From Streptococcus sinensis (GTDB lineage: Bacteria; Bacillota; Bacilli; Lactobacillales; Streptococcaceae): DNA of 37,055 bases. The notes beneath the pieces were generated by a model, which made no database searches, was not told where the DNA came from, and saw only the letters and a list, made by a program, of their open reading frames with translations. Both the position numbers and the translations under genes were made by a program. Location of the stretch: positions 1 through 37,055 of the forward strand of contig NZ_JPEN01000070.1 in assembly GCF_000767835.1 (NCBI RefSeq), written 5' to 3'. Shown here one piece after another: positions 1 to 8,504 of the stretch (positions are counted from its first letter, which is position 1; each line of letters begins with the position of its first letter).

Positions 1-65
1 ATAAAATAATTAAGAAAGGGTTTATACTGGCGGAAGCTACCCGCTAATATAAATATAAGGTTTCT

Positions 66-749
66 ATGTATCGTATTTCATTTCAGGATGACATTAGCAT
101 CATGCCGCGTGAAAGGCTGATCAGGGAAGGAGCGGATAAACTCAGTAATCAGGAATTGCTATCTATATTTTTACGAACGGGTAGCAAAAAAGAAACTGTC
201 TTTCAAGTTTCTCAAAGGATTTTATCATCGATTTCTAGTTTGAATGATTTAAAGTATCTGACTTTGCAAGAGTTGCAAACTATTTCAGGAATTGGCCCTG
301 TGAAAGCAGTTGAGCTTCAGGCCATTATTGAGCTTGGCTGCCGTATCAATAAGGCTGAAGTGCTGGAGAGGGAGCAAATTCTTGGAAGTCAAAAACTGGC
401 TCGAAAAATGCAGGTCGAATTAGGGGATAAAAAGCAGGAATGTTTGGTTGCTATTTATCTTAATAGTCAAAATCAGATTATCCATCAGCAGACAATCTTT
501 ATGGGAACGGTGACCCGAAGTATCGCTGAACCGCGTGAAATTCTACATTATGCTCTTAAACATTTGGCGACATCAATTATCCTTGTGCACAATCACCCTT
601 CGGGAATGACTCTGCCTAGTAGGAATGACGATGAGGTCACCAAACACATGAAGGAAGCCTGCGAACTGATGGGCTTGGTTCTTTTAGACCATTTAATCGT
701 CTCAAAAAATAATTATTATAGCTACCGTGAAGAAACTGATTTGATCTAA
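66..749 (+). CDS. radC: RadC family JAB/MPN-domain protein
   Basis: Member of the RadC (DUF2466) family, historically linked to DNA repair although its biochemical role is still unclear. The N-terminal part holds a helix-hairpin-helix-like stretch ([13 protein letters not shown], residues 72-84). The C-terminal half is a JAMM metalloprotease-like fold: HNHPSG at 175-180 followed by S185 and D188 fits HxHx(7)Sx(2)D, and E158 in the PREIL segment is the likely partner acid. The 227-residue length is normal for the family. The ATG is preceded by AAGG in a weak ribosome site. It stands alone, with a degenerate spacer downstream before the convergent rex gene. The family call is firm; the molecular function is not. 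Confidence 0.95.
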   Translation: MYRISFQDDISIMPRERLIREGADKLSNQELLSIFLRTGSKKETVFQVSQRILSSISSLNDLKYLTLQELQTISGIGPVKAVELQAIIELGCRINKAEVLEREQILGSQKLARKMQVELGDKKQECLVAIYLNSQNQIIHQQTIFMGTVTRSIAEPREILHYALKHLATSIILVHNHPSGMTLPSRNDDEVTKHMKEACELMGLVLLDHLIVSKNNYYSYREETDLI

Positions 750-787
750 AATTTATGAACTGCATCATCAAATATAGTCAGGTTGTT

Positions 788-1003
788 CTAAACAGAGATT
801 CGGGGAGCTATGTTTGGAACACTGAAAAAATAGCCACCCATCGGTTGAGGTTCAATGATATCAACCCCTTTAGCACGTAAACTATAGGAGATGACTTCAC
901 ACTGAGAGAAACGAAGCTAAGCACAGAAGCAGGATAAAGATATTTGAATAACTTGCACATTGGAAATCACTCTTTTGTTTCCTGTTATTCCAATAAGTGG
1001 TCT
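788..1003 (-). pseudogene. Decayed glutamine-amidotransferase-like remnant in radC-rex gap
   Basis: No intact gene lies between radC and rex (750-1033). On the minus strand, 959-1003 translates to RRPLIGITGNKRVISN, which resembles the N-terminus of class I glutamine amidotransferase (gamma-glutamyl-GABA hydrolase-like) proteins. The frame soon hits a stop (917-919) and has no start codon. A second minus-strand open stretch (788-916) reads through IIEPQPMGGYFFSVPN to a stop, with no start and no family that I can name. I recall that other streptococci carry a class I amidotransferase gene between radC and rex, so decay of that gene is the simplest reading. The call rests on a short match. Confidence 0.45.
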
Positions 1004-1033
1004 TCTTGTGAAATAATCTGTGTCACTCCAGCA

Positions 1034-1681
1034 TCAACTTTTCTTCTTTTTCATGAAGTAAAGAAGGGTTTGTAATTCGCTTGTTAAATCAACATATTGA
1101 ACAACAACTTCCTTTGGAAGGGTGAGATGAACAGGTGAAAAACAGAGAATTCCCTTAATCCCTGCTTTGACTAATACAGAAGCGACTTCCTGGGCTTTCA
1201 GACTCGGTACAGTTAGGATAGCTGTTTGCACATCTCCTGACTGTACTTTTTCTTTAATTTCTGAAATGCCGTAAATTTGCACACCATCGCTGGTGGTTGT
1301 ACCGACATCAGGATGATCATCTGTATCGAAGGCCATGACGATTTTCATTTTATTTCGTTCATGAAAACGATAGTGGAGAAGTGCTTTTCCCATATTTCCG
1401 ACCCCGACAATCATAACGTTGGTGATAGAGGTGTCATTTAAGAGATCGGCAAAAAAATTCATCAGCTTTTTGACATCATAGCCAAAACCTCTGCGACCTA
1501 ATTCACCAAAATAAGAAAAATCTCGTCGAACGGTGGCTGAGTCAATACCGATTGCTTCTGCGATTTGTTTTGAATTGGCCTTTTCAATATTTTCCGAATT
1601 AAATCGTTTAAAAATCCGATAGTAGAGCGAGAGCCGCTTAGCTGTAGCACGGGGAATGGGATTACTTTTTTCAGTTGTCAC
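1034..1681 (-). CDS. rex: Redox-sensing transcriptional repressor Rex
   Basis: Rex senses the NADH/NAD+ ratio and represses fermentation and respiration genes when NADH is low. The N-terminal winged helix covers about residues 15-80 (recognition helix around [11 protein letters not shown]). The Rossmann domain starts with VGVGNMG at 92-98, and the C-terminal helix (residues about 195-211) is the domain-swapped dimer arm. The 215-residue length is typical. The start codon is GTG (1679-1681) with AAAGG about 10 bases upstream. The stop lies next to the decayed radC-rex gap. A promoter with a Rex half-site lies upstream, so autoregulation is possible. Confidence 0.96.
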   Translation of the reverse strand: MTTEKSNPIPRATAKRLSLYYRIFKRFNSENIEKANSKQIAEAIGIDSATVRRDFSYFGELGRRGFGYDVKKLMNFFADLLNDTSITNVMIVGVGNMGKALLHYRFHERNKMKIVMAFDTDDHPDVGTTTSDGVQIYGISEIKEKVQSGDVQTAILTVPSLKAQEVASVLVKAGIKGILCFSPVHLTLPKEVVVQYVDLTSELQTLLYFMKKKKS

Positions 1682-1704
1682 AAAATCACGACCTTTCTAT
1701 CTCT

Positions 1705-1733
1705 ATTCTATAGAAAGTTTGTGAAAAAAGCAA
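1705..1733 (-). promoter_or_regulatory. rex promoter with Rex half-site
   Basis: On the minus strand, TTGCTT (1728-1733) and TAGAAT (1705-1710) are separated by 17 bases, a good sigma-A spacing. The spacer contains TTCACAA, one half of the Rex operator consensus TTGTGA-N8-TCACAA; the other half is not conserved. This suggests weak autoregulation at most. Confidence 0.5.
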
Positions 1734-1791
1734 CTAATTTGATAGGTAAAACATTAAGCTAACTTATGAGGAAATTAAACGGAATAGAAAA

Positions 1792-1816
1792 AAGCAAAAT
1801 TTTGAGAATTTTGCTT
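1792..1816 (-). terminator. Intrinsic terminator of prs2-desulfurase-DUF1831 operon
   Basis: Read on the minus strand, AGCAAAATT and AATTTTGCT pair around a short CTCA-type loop and are followed by a T-run. The element lies just after the DUF1831 stop codon and ends the leftward operon. Confidence 0.75.
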
Positions 1817-2162
1817 ATTGGGGCGTTTTTTCAAAAATTTGTCTTTCAACTAAGCTATCCATCAGGAAATAAAACTTTTGCTGAATAATGTGATGGTCTT
1901 CAGATTTGAAAATATTAACCAATCTTAAACCAGATTTGTCTGTAATGTTGATTTTGAATCCGGTTAAGTCTTTGTTTACGATGATTTTGAGCAGGAAGCC
2001 ATTACCGCTGTTAGGAACAGCTTCAAGTAAGCGAGAAAGCTCATAATTACCGACCTTTGTTTCAGCAAATGTATTGTCGCGTAGCGTAAATTTCTTAACA
2101 TTGGGATGAAGCGAGTAGTTGAAGTCGCAGTTTGGTAGACTTACAGATGTTTGAAAAGCCAT
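1815..2162 (-). CDS. DUF1831 family protein
   Basis: A 115-residue soluble protein with no signal peptide or membrane segment. It matches the small DUF1831 family of lactic acid bacteria (opening MAFQTSVSLPNCDFNYSLHP), whose function is unknown. It starts one base after the cysteine desulfurase stop, so the two are certainly co-transcribed. The recurring link with a NifS-like desulfurase suggests a role in sulfur transfer or in handling the desulfurase, but it has no cysteine suited to carrying persulfide except C13. The coupling to sulfur metabolism is inference. Confidence 0.85.
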   Translation of the reverse strand: MAFQTSVSLPNCDFNYSLHPNVKKFTLRDNTFAETKVGNYELSRLLEAVPNSGNGFLLKIIVNKDLTGFKINITDKSGLRLVNIFKSEDHHIIQQKFYFLMDSLVERQIFEKTPQ

Positions 2163-2163
2163 C

Positions 2164-3276
2164 TTATCCTCCTAGTATTTCTTTCAGTTTTTTACTAAAA
2201 TCTTTAATTTCTTCGATGGTGGTCTGATCTGAGACACTGATTCGGATGGATTCATTTAAGCGTTCAGAGTCTTGTCCATACATGGCTTGCAAAACATGAC
2301 TAGGCTGAACAGCTCCAGCCGTACAAGCTGATCCAGTTGAAATGGAAAAACCATTTAAATCCATTTGGAGTAAAAGGAGATCATTCTTGTGATTTGGAAA
2401 TCCAATATTGATAACATAAGGCAGGCTGGGCTGACTTTCGTTTAGGTAAAAATCTATATCTGATAAATCGTCCAGCAGAGTATCTTTTAACAGCTGGGCA
2501 TGTTCAAGGTTTTTCGCTAAATGATTAAAACTTTCAGAAAGTGCAGTTGCCATTCCGATGATGGAGACAAGATTTTCTGTGCCTGCCCGATGTTTGGTTT
2601 CCTGATCACCGCCGTGCATAAAATTATCAAAATCCATCTTGTCAGCATAGAGAAAGCCAACACCTTTTGGTCCATGGAATTTGTGGGCTGATGCACTCAG
2701 AAAATTGATTCCCCATTCTTCTGGATAGACGGGGAGCTTACCGATGGCTTGAACAGCATCGACGTGAAAAGCAGCAGGATGATCCTTAAGCATTTCTCCA
2801 ATTTCTTGAATTGGCAGCATATATCCTGTTTCATTGTTGACAGCCATGACAGAGACAAGGATGGTGTCAGGTCTGAGAGCACTTTTTATATCTTCAATTC
2901 GGATTTGGCCATCCACCGGCTGAACAATCGTTGCTTCAAATCCAAAGCGCTTAACCAAGTATTCAACTGGTTCTAAAACAGCATGGTGCTCAATAGCGGT
3001 GGTGATAATATGTTTGCCTTGAGCCTGATGATGCAGAGCATAGCCTTTAATAGCGGTATTATTACTCTCAGTCCCTCCTGAGGTAAAGAGAATATTTTTG
3101 CTCCGAGTATGCAGAACTTTAGCAATATCTTCACGGGCTTGTCTGAGAAGTTTATTGGCTTCCCGACCGTGGCTGTGCGTACTGGAAGGATTGCCAAAGA
3201 CCGCCATTGCCTTAGTCATGGACTCAATCGCAGCAGGCGACAAGGCAGTCGTAGCAGCATTATCTAAATAAATCAC
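2164..3276 (-). CDS. Cysteine desulfurase (NifS/IscS-like, class V aminotransferase)
   Basis: PLP enzyme that takes sulfur from cysteine for Fe-S clusters or tRNA thiolation. The PLP lysine is K199 in SASAHKFHGPKG. Other visible motifs are TSGGTESNN (65-73), NNETG (147-151), HVDAVQAIGK (171-180), and the catalytic cysteine loop STGSACTAG with C318. The 370-residue length is usual for group I desulfurases. It lies 12 bases downstream of the prs paralogue and 1 base upstream of the DUF1831 gene. No scaffold (iscU/sufU) lies nearby, so delivery to tRNA modification is as likely as delivery to Fe-S assembly. Confidence 0.95.
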   Translation of the reverse strand: MIYLDNAATTALSPAAIESMTKAMAVFGNPSSTHSHGREANKLLRQAREDIAKVLHTRSKNILFTSGGTESNNTAIKGYALHHQAQGKHIITTAIEHHAVLEPVEYLVKRFGFEATIVQPVDGQIRIEDIKSALRPDTILVSVMAVNNETGYMLPIQEIGEMLKDHPAAFHVDAVQAIGKLPVYPEEWGINFLSASAHKFHGPKGVGFLYADKMDFDNFMHGGDQETKHRAGTENLVSIIGMATALSESFNHLAKNLEHAQLLKDTLLDDLSDIDFYLNESQPSLPYVINIGFPNHKNDLLLLQMDLNGFSISTGSACTAGAVQPSHVLQAMYGQDSERLNESIRISVSDQTTIEEIKDFSKKLKEILGG

Positions 3277-3288
3277 AAGGTTTTTCCC

Positions 3289-4245
3289 CTACTTTTTTTG
3301 ATAAGCAAACAGCGGGCTGACTGGTTTTCTTTCCTGAATCAGTACGATAGCATCACCAATCAATTCACTTGCTGTGATATATTTTGTATTTTCAGGAATT
3401 CTTTCTTTTGTGTCAACGGAATCGGTAACAAGTATTTCCTTGATTGGAGCATTGTCCAGCAATTCAGCAGCTCCTTTAACAAAAAGTCCATGGCTAGCTA
3501 CAGCATAGATTTCGATAGCGCCTTCACGATTCAAAATTTTAGCAGCTTCTGAGAAAGTTCGACCAGTATTCAAAATATCATCGATTAAAATAGCTTTTTT
3601 GTCTTCAACATCACCGATGATATAGCCTTCAGAACGCCCTGCTTCATCCTCTCCATAGTCAATGATGGCGATTGGAGCGTCTAGGTATTCCGCCAGGCTG
3701 CGGGCACGTTTTACACCTGAGTTTTTAGGGCTGACAACAACCACATTTTCACCAGTCAATCCCATACTGCAGTAGCGGTCAGCAAAGAGTGGAATGGTGA
3801 TAAGATTATCAACTGGAATATCGAAGAAACCTTGGACTTGAACTGCGTGAAGATCCAGAGAAACAACCCTGTCTACGCCTGCACCAACCAGCATATTTGC
3901 TACAAGCTTAGCAGTAATTGGTTCTCGTGGGGCAGCTGTTCTGTCTTGACGAGCATAACCGAAGTAGGGCATGACGACATTAACAGTATTGGCACTGGCA
4001 CGTTTACAAGCGTCCACCATAATCAATAATTCCATCAAGTGATTATTCACTGGAAAGCTAGTAGATTGAATGATGTAGATATCGTAGCCACGCACGCTCT
4101 CCTCAATATTAATCTGAATTTCACCGTCTGAGAAATGCTGTGATGATAGCTTACCTAAAGGTTTTCCTACTGCTTTAGCAATCTTTTCAGCGATTGCGTG
4201 GTTTGAATTGAGGGAAAAAAGCTTCATATTTTTTTTGTCTGACAT
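3289..4245 (-). CDS. prs2: Ribose-phosphate pyrophosphokinase paralogue (Prs2 type)
   Basis: Homologue of PRPP synthetase, which makes PRPP from ribose 5-phosphate and ATP. The N-terminal half is well kept ([26 protein letters not shown] 94-103, [19 protein letters not shown]). The catalytic half is not. The usual SPDHGGVTRAR is [11 protein letters not shown] (172-182). The flexible loop IIDKRRPxxNVSEV is [15 protein letters not shown] (194-208), so the Lys/Arg pair needed for catalysis is absent. The PRPP loop DDIIDTAGT is DDILNTGRT (222-230). Streptococci carry such a second Prs besides a canonical one; it may be regulatory or altered in activity. The start ATG has AGAGGA about 12 bases upstream; M7 is an alternative. 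It leads the operon with the desulfurase. Confidence 0.9.
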   Translation of the reverse strand: MSDKKNMKLFSLNSNHAIAEKIAKAVGKPLGKLSSQHFSDGEIQINIEESVRGYDIYIIQSTSFPVNNHLMELLIMVDACKRASANTVNVVMPYFGYARQDRTAAPREPITAKLVANMLVGAGVDRVVSLDLHAVQVQGFFDIPVDNLITIPLFADRYCSMGLTGENVVVVSPKNSGVKRARSLAEYLDAPIAIIDYGEDEAGRSEGYIIGDVEDKKAILIDDILNTGRTFSEAAKILNREGAIEIYAVASHGLFVKGAAELLDNAPIKEILVTDSVDTKERIPENTKYITASELIGDAIVLIQERKPVSPLFAYQKK

Positions 4246-4289
4246 TAGATTGACCGTCCTCTTTTTGACTCTTTTGATTTACAACTCTT

Positions 4290-4295
4290 ATTCTA
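4290..4295 (-). promoter_or_regulatory. Probable -10 of prs2 operon
   Basis: On the minus strand TGGTAGAAT forms an extended -10 (TGnTAGAAT), about 45 bases before the prs2 start. No convincing -35 is seen. The upstream CYTH gene ends only 20 bases away without a visible terminator, so read-through from it is also possible. Confidence 0.4.
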
Positions 4296-4314
4296 CCAAA
4301 AAAATAGGATTATT

Positions 4315-4884
4315 TCAGCTATTTGACAAGTTTTCGGCAAATCTTGCGATTTTGCTTTTTCCTGCTTTGTATTCAATTTGCTTCTCTTGTAAAAAATCTG
4401 CAAATTTCTGTCTACCAGCAACAAAATCCTTGACTTCGACTTCTAATTCGAAGTCATTTTTATCAAAATAATAGTTCTCATCTAGGGCGAAAAGACCAAT
4501 TTCATGCTGTTTTTCATAACGGATGGTTTTGAGCGAGCCCAATATTCTCAATTTATCAATAGGAATCTCCTGCTCCCGAAGTAATTCTAAAATTTTTCCA
4601 TCTGGGAAAAGATTTTCTTTTAAAACTTTTTGCGTCTCTTTCTTAGTCAATAGTTGATTGTATTCCAGATTTCCGATCTCTTGAGGAATCTTTAAAGTAA
4701 ATTCGGTAGCAGAAGGAGTGGTTCTGACCCGCAATGCTATGCGTGCATCACGAAGTGCAAAATCGGCAGAATCAATGTAATAATTGATTTGGGTAACAGG
4801 TTCGATATCTTTGAAAAACGGGAGTAATTTTTTATGCTCGTCTTCGGTCAGCATGGTTTTAAATTCAATCTCTAAATAATCCAT
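4315..4884 (-). CDS. CYTH domain protein (triphosphate tunnel metalloenzyme)
   Basis: The protein opens with the signature ExExK, here EIEFK at residues 5-9, followed by alternating charged strands (RIALRVRTT, EFTLKIPQE, FELEVEVKDF) that would form the beta-tunnel of CYTH enzymes. Family members hydrolyse inorganic triphosphate or thiamine triphosphate, or act as adenylate cyclases; small bacterial ones are mostly triphosphatases. At 189 residues it is a single-domain protein without CHAD. It is divergent from relQ with 97 bases between the starts, an arrangement that I recall from other streptococci. A link to nucleotide and alarmone metabolism is inference. AAGGGA precedes the ATG. Confidence 0.9.
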   Translation of the reverse strand: MDYLEIEFKTMLTEDEHKKLLPFFKDIEPVTQINYYIDSADFALRDARIALRVRTTPSATEFTLKIPQEIGNLEYNQLLTKKETQKVLKENLFPDGKILELLREQEIPIDKLRILGSLKTIRYEKQHEIGLFALDENYYFDKNDFELEVEVKDFVAGRQKFADFLQEKQIEYKAGKSKIARFAENLSNS

Positions 4885-4908
4885 TTTCAGTCCCTTTTCG
4901 TTTTTTTT

Positions 4909-4930
4909 TGAAAGCGATTTATGATATAAT
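4909..4930 (+). promoter_or_regulatory. relQ promoter with cre-like sequence
   Basis: TGATATAAT (4922-4930) is an extended -10 for relQ. No good -35 exists because a T-run occupies that place. TGAAAGCGATTTAT (4909-4922) matches 12 of 14 positions of the catabolite-response consensus TGWAANCGNTNWCA, failing only at the final CA, and abuts the -10. CcpA control is therefore possible but weakly supported. Confidence 0.45.
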
Positions 4931-4981
4931 TACTATTGTGTTTATTTTATACAAAAAATGATAATATGACAAGGTATGTAT

Positions 4982-5653
4982 ATGACATTAGATTGGGAAA
5001 ATTTTCTGGATTCCTATATTCAAGCTGTTGGAGAATTGAAAATCAAGCTTCGAGGTATTCGTAAGCAATACCGCAAACAGCAACGCCATTCTCCGATTGA
5101 ATTTGTAACTGGTCGGGTAAAGCATGTTGAAAGCATCAAGGAAAAAATGACTGCTCGCGGGATTCGGGAGGAAAACCTAGCCCAGGAGATGCAGGATATA
5201 GCTGGGTTGCGCATCATGGTTCAATTTGTTGATGATGTGAATGAAGTCTTAAATGTTCTGCGAATGCGAACAGATATGCGGATTATCCAAGAGAGAGATT
5301 ATATCACTTATAAAAAATCCAGTGGCTATCGCAGCTATCATGTCATTATTGAATATCCGGTAGATACGATTAGTGGGAACAAGGTTATTCTAGCAGAGAT
5401 TCAGATTCGTACCCTGTCTATGAACTTTTGGGCAACGATTGAGCACTCTTTAAACTATAAGTACAAGGGAGAATTTCCAGAGGAAATCAAAAAACGCTTG
5501 GAGATAACGGCCAATCTAGCTTACCAGCTTGATGAAGAGATGGGGGCCATTCGCGATGCCATTCAAGAAGCACAAGCTCTTTTTGACCCTCTGCACCGCA
5601 AGCTAAATGACGGTGTTGGAAATAGTGACGATACAGATGAAGAATACAGGTAA
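4982..5653 (+). CDS. relQ: Small alarmone synthetase RelQ
   Basis: Single-domain (p)ppGpp synthetase that transfers pyrophosphate from ATP to GDP/GTP. I chose the second ATG (4982) because AAGG lies 8 bases before it and only 2 bases before the upstream ATG at 4976. In the 223-residue protein the synthetase motifs are [12 protein letters not shown] (45-56), DIAGLRI with D72, the tyrosine/G-loop [10 protein letters not shown] (111-120), and EIQIRT (139-144) with FWATIEH (149-155). A C-terminal helix (about 165-205) would form the tetramer as in B. subtilis RelQ. There is no hydrolase or regulatory domain. It leads the relQ-nadK-rlu-pta operon, described in S. mutans. The last 17 bases overlap nadK. 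Confidence 0.96.
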   Translation: MTLDWENFLDSYIQAVGELKIKLRGIRKQYRKQQRHSPIEFVTGRVKHVESIKEKMTARGIREENLAQEMQDIAGLRIMVQFVDDVNEVLNVLRMRTDMRIIQERDYITYKKSSGYRSYHVIIEYPVDTISGNKVILAEIQIRTLSMNFWATIEHSLNYKYKGEFPEEIKKRLEITANLAYQLDEEMGAIRDAIQEAQALFDPLHRKLNDGVGNSDDTDEEYR

Positions 5654-6455
5654 AAAAATAGCGCTTATCCGCAATCGCAAAAGACAGAGTGAGGAAGTTT
5701 TCCAAACTTTGATGCAAAAGTTGAGAAAGGCAGGCTTTATCCTGACACTGAAAAATCCGGATATCGTGATTTCTGTCGGCGGAGATGGGATGCTGCTATC
5801 AGCTTTCCATAAATATGAAGATCAACTGGATAAGGTCCGCTTCGTCGGTGTTCATACAGGACATCTGGGTTTCTATACTGATTATCGAGATTTTGAACTG
5901 GATAAATTAGTGGAAAATCTGAAATTGGACACAGGAGCAAAGGTTTCTTATCCGATTTTAAATGTCAAGCTTACTTTTGAAAATGGTGAAACTCGGACGA
6001 TTCGCGCACTCAATGAAGTAACGATTAAACGCTCCGACAGAACCATGGTAGTTGATGTGATTATTAATAATGTTCATTTTGAGCGTTTCAGAGGAGATGG
6101 GATTTCTGTCTCAACGCCGACTGGAAGCACAGCTTATAATAAATCTTTGGGAGGAGCAGTCCTGCACCCGACGATTGAAGCCTTGCAAGTAACAGAGATT
6201 GCCAGTCTTAATAATCGAGTTTACCGCACCTTGGGCTCTTCGGTCATCGTTCCTAAAAAGGATAAGATTGAGCTGGTGCCGACGCGCAATGATTACTATA
6301 CTGTGGCTGTTGACAACCAGACATTTTCTTGTAACAATATCGTCCGGATTGAATACCAGATTGATAATCATAAGATCAACTTTGTCGCCTCACCTAGTCA
6401 CACCAGTTTCTGGAATCGTGTGAGAGACTCCTTTATTGGGGAGTGTCAGGAATGA
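5637..6455 (+). CDS. nadK: NAD kinase
   Basis: ATP-dependent phosphorylation of NAD to NADP. The signature GGDG lies at 48-51 ([13 protein letters not shown]), followed by [11 protein letters not shown], the NE motif [12 protein letters not shown] and the conserved [20 protein letters not shown]. The 272-residue length fits the bacterial enzyme. The start at 5637 (MKNTGKK) is preferred over 5607, because the MKNTGK opening is shared by streptococcal homologues as I recall them. It overlaps relQ by 17 bases and its stop codon shares ATGA with the next gene, so translation is coupled throughout. An older symbol is ppnK. Confidence 0.96.
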   Translation: MKNTGKKIALIRNRKRQSEEVFQTLMQKLRKAGFILTLKNPDIVISVGGDGMLLSAFHKYEDQLDKVRFVGVHTGHLGFYTDYRDFELDKLVENLKLDTGAKVSYPILNVKLTFENGETRTIRALNEVTIKRSDRTMVVDVIINNVHFERFRGDGISVSTPTGSTAYNKSLGGAVLHPTIEALQVTEIASLNNRVYRTLGSSVIVPKKDKIELVPTRNDYYTVAVDNQTFSCNNIVRIEYQIDNHKINFVASPSHTSFWNRVRDSFIGECQE

Positions 6456-7339
6456 GATTTGAATTTATTGCTGATGAGCATGTCAAAGTTAAAATATTTT
6501 TGAAAAAGCATGAAATTTCCAAAAGCCTTCTGGCCAAGGTGAAGTTCGCAGGTGGTAATATCTTTGTCAATGATCAGCCTCAAAACGCTATCCATTTACT
6601 AGATATTGGCGATAAGGTGACGGTAGATATTCCGTCTGAAAAAGGCTTTGAAACTCTAGAAGCCGTAAATCGCGATTTATCCATCATTTATGAAGATGAG
6701 CATTTTCTAGTTTTGGATAAGCCTGCTGGGCTAGCCAGTATTCCCAGTGTCAATCATTCCAATACGATGGCAAATTTTGTCAAAGCTTACTATATTCAGC
6801 AACATTACGAAAATCAGCAGGTTCACATTGTGACGAGATTGGATCGCGATACCAGTGGTCTCATGCTCTTTGCGAAACATGGCTATGCTCATGCAAGGCT
6901 GGATAAGCAGCTGCAGAAAAAAATGGTTGAAAAGCGTTATTATGCGTTGATCAAAGGAAGCGGCGAGCTTGAACCAGAAGGAGATATTATTGCACCGATT
7001 GGGCGGAATCCTGAGAGTATCATCACCAGATGTGTGACAAAGGATGGGAAATATGCCCATACTAGCTACAAGATTGTGGAGCGGTTTGGAGATGTCTATT
7101 TGGTTGATATTCGTCTGCATACTGGACGAACCCATCAGATTCGTGTGCACTTCGCTCATCTTGGCTTTCCATTGTTAGGGGATGATCTCTATGGCGGAAC
7201 TTTGGAAGCGGGGATTACTCGGCAAGCCTTGCATTGTCATTTACTAAACTTTTATAATCCATTTTCCGGACAACAGATTGGTCGCTCCAGTCCTTTGCCA
7301 GAAGATTTTAAACAGGTTATTCAGAATTTAAAAAATTAA
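6452..7339 (+). CDS. RluA-family 23S rRNA/tRNA pseudouridine synthase
   Basis: The N-terminal segment (about 1-65) is S4-like ([29 protein letters not shown] in short strands and helices). The catalytic domain contains [16 protein letters not shown], the RluA-family motif with catalytic D131, and the later RTHQIRVHF segment. The family isomerises uridines in rRNA or tRNA; which position cannot be read from the sequence. The S. mutans equivalent in this operon is called rluE, but the protein is closer in kind to RluD. The start is the ATG at 6452, which shares ATGA with the nadK stop and has GGGGAG 8 bases upstream, rather than the GTG at 6443. Confidence 0.93.
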   Translation: MRFEFIADEHVKVKIFLKKHEISKSLLAKVKFAGGNIFVNDQPQNAIHLLDIGDKVTVDIPSEKGFETLEAVNRDLSIIYEDEHFLVLDKPAGLASIPSVNHSNTMANFVKAYYIQQHYENQQVHIVTRLDRDTSGLMLFAKHGYAHARLDKQLQKKMVEKRYYALIKGSGELEPEGDIIAPIGRNPESIITRCVTKDGKYAHTSYKIVERFGDVYLVDIRLHTGRTHQIRVHFAHLGFPLLGDDLYGGTLEAGITRQALHCHLLNFYNPFSGQQIGRSSPLPEDFKQVIQNLKN

Positions 7340-7364
7340 GAAGAAAAAGGAGTTTTAATAAACA

Positions 7365-8342
7365 ATGAAAATTTTTGAGTCTATTCGTGAAGCATTAAAA
7401 AACAAGGAAGTGAGAATTGTCTTACCAGAAGGGGAAGAACCTCGTATTCTGCAGGCAACAAAACGGATTGTGAAAGAAACGAGCATTACACCAGTCCTTT
7501 TGGGAAATCCTGATAAAATTAGCATTTATCTTGAAATCGAAGGAATTACGGAAGGTTATGAAGTTATCGATCCGTCAAACTGCTCTTGTTTTGAAGAAAT
7601 GGTTACTGCTTTGGTGGAACGCCGTAAAGGCAAGATGACAACTGAAGAAGCTAGAAAAGTGCTGACGGAAGATGTCAATTATTTTGGTGTTATGCTGGTC
7701 TATCTTGGAAAAGTACATGGAATGGTTTCAGGTGCTGTCCATTCTACGGCTGCAACTGTCCGTCCAGCTCTTCAAATTATTAAAACTCTTCCGTGGGTTT
7801 CTCGTACATCTGGTGCTTTTTTGATGGTGCGTGGTGATGAGCGCTATGTCTTCAGTGACTGTGCTATCAATATTGATCCAGATGCTAATATTCTAGCTGA
7901 AATCGCAGTTAACTCAGCGCTGACGGCTCAGATATTTGGCATTGATCCTAAGGTAGCTATGCTTAGCTATTCTACCAAAGGATCTGGTTTCGGGGAAAAA
8001 GTGGACAAGGTGGTTGAAGCTACGAAATTGGCCCGAGAAATGCGTCCTGATTTAGTTATTGATGGTGAGTTACAATTTGACGCAGCTTTTGTGCCGGAAA
8101 CTGCTGATCTAAAAGCCCCAGGAAGCCCAGTAGCTGGCCAAGCAACCGTTTTTGTCTTTCCAAATATTGAAGCTGGGAATATTAGTTACAAGATGGCAGA
8201 GCGTCTGGGTGGCTTCTCTGCGGTCGGACCGATTCTTCAAGGACTCAATCATCCAGTAAACGATCTTTCTCGTGGTTGTAATTCAGATGATGTTTACAAA
8301 TTGACTTTGATCACTGCTAGCCAAGCGGTAGGTCACTATTAA
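7365..8342 (+). CDS. pta: Phosphate acetyltransferase
   Basis: Converts acetyl-CoA and phosphate to acetyl phosphate, feeding ATP formation by acetate kinase. Streptococci also obtain acetyl phosphate from pyruvate oxidase. The 325-residue single-domain form lacks the N-terminal regulatory domains of E. coli Pta. Conserved segments include VLPEGEEPRIL (19-29), SYSTKGSGFGEKVDKV around residue 205-220, and a C-terminal GPILQGLNHPVNDLSRGC. AAAAAGGAG stands 12 bases before the ATG. It ends the relQ operon, so alarmone synthesis, NADP supply and acetate metabolism share a transcript. Two strong hairpins follow. Confidence 0.96.
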   Translation: MKIFESIREALKNKEVRIVLPEGEEPRILQATKRIVKETSITPVLLGNPDKISIYLEIEGITEGYEVIDPSNCSCFEEMVTALVERRKGKMTTEEARKVLTEDVNYFGVMLVYLGKVHGMVSGAVHSTAATVRPALQIIKTLPWVSRTSGAFLMVRGDERYVFSDCAINIDPDANILAEIAVNSALTAQIFGIDPKVAMLSYSTKGSGFGEKVDKVVEATKLAREMRPDLVIDGELQFDAAFVPETADLKAPGSPVAGQATVFVFPNIEAGNISYKMAERLGGFSAVGPILQGLNHPVNDLSRGCNSDDVYKLTLITASQAVGHY

Positions 8343-8362
8343 TATCTTGCAAAAACATTAAA

Positions 8363-8416
8363 AAGAGTCAAATAGTCTCTCTAACCTCAAATAGTTTGAA
8401 AGACTGTTTGACTCTT
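8363..8416. repeat. Long hairpin after pta
   Basis: AAGAGTCAAA and TTTGACTCTT, extended inward by AGTCT/AGACT, form a stem of roughly 17 pairs. The rightward side lacks a T-run, but the leftward side reads CTCTTTTT. Together with the next hairpin it separates pta from mutY. Confidence 0.6.
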
Positions 8417-8478
8417 GTGGGGTGGGACGACGAACTGAATTAAAAAAGTTTAGTTCTGTTCCACTCCACTCCTTTTTT
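8417..8478 (+). terminator. Terminator of pta operon, GTGGGAC-type element
   Basis: GTGGGGTGGGAC (8417-8428) pairs with GTTCCACTCCAC (8458-8469) using two G-U pairs; GAACT/AGTTC extend the stem, and TTTTTT follows. The GGGAC core recurs at 16961 and at the window end, suggesting a family of intergenic terminator-like elements. Confidence 0.75.
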
Positions 8479-8504
8479 CAATTGCTTATGCTATACTATA
8501 TGAT

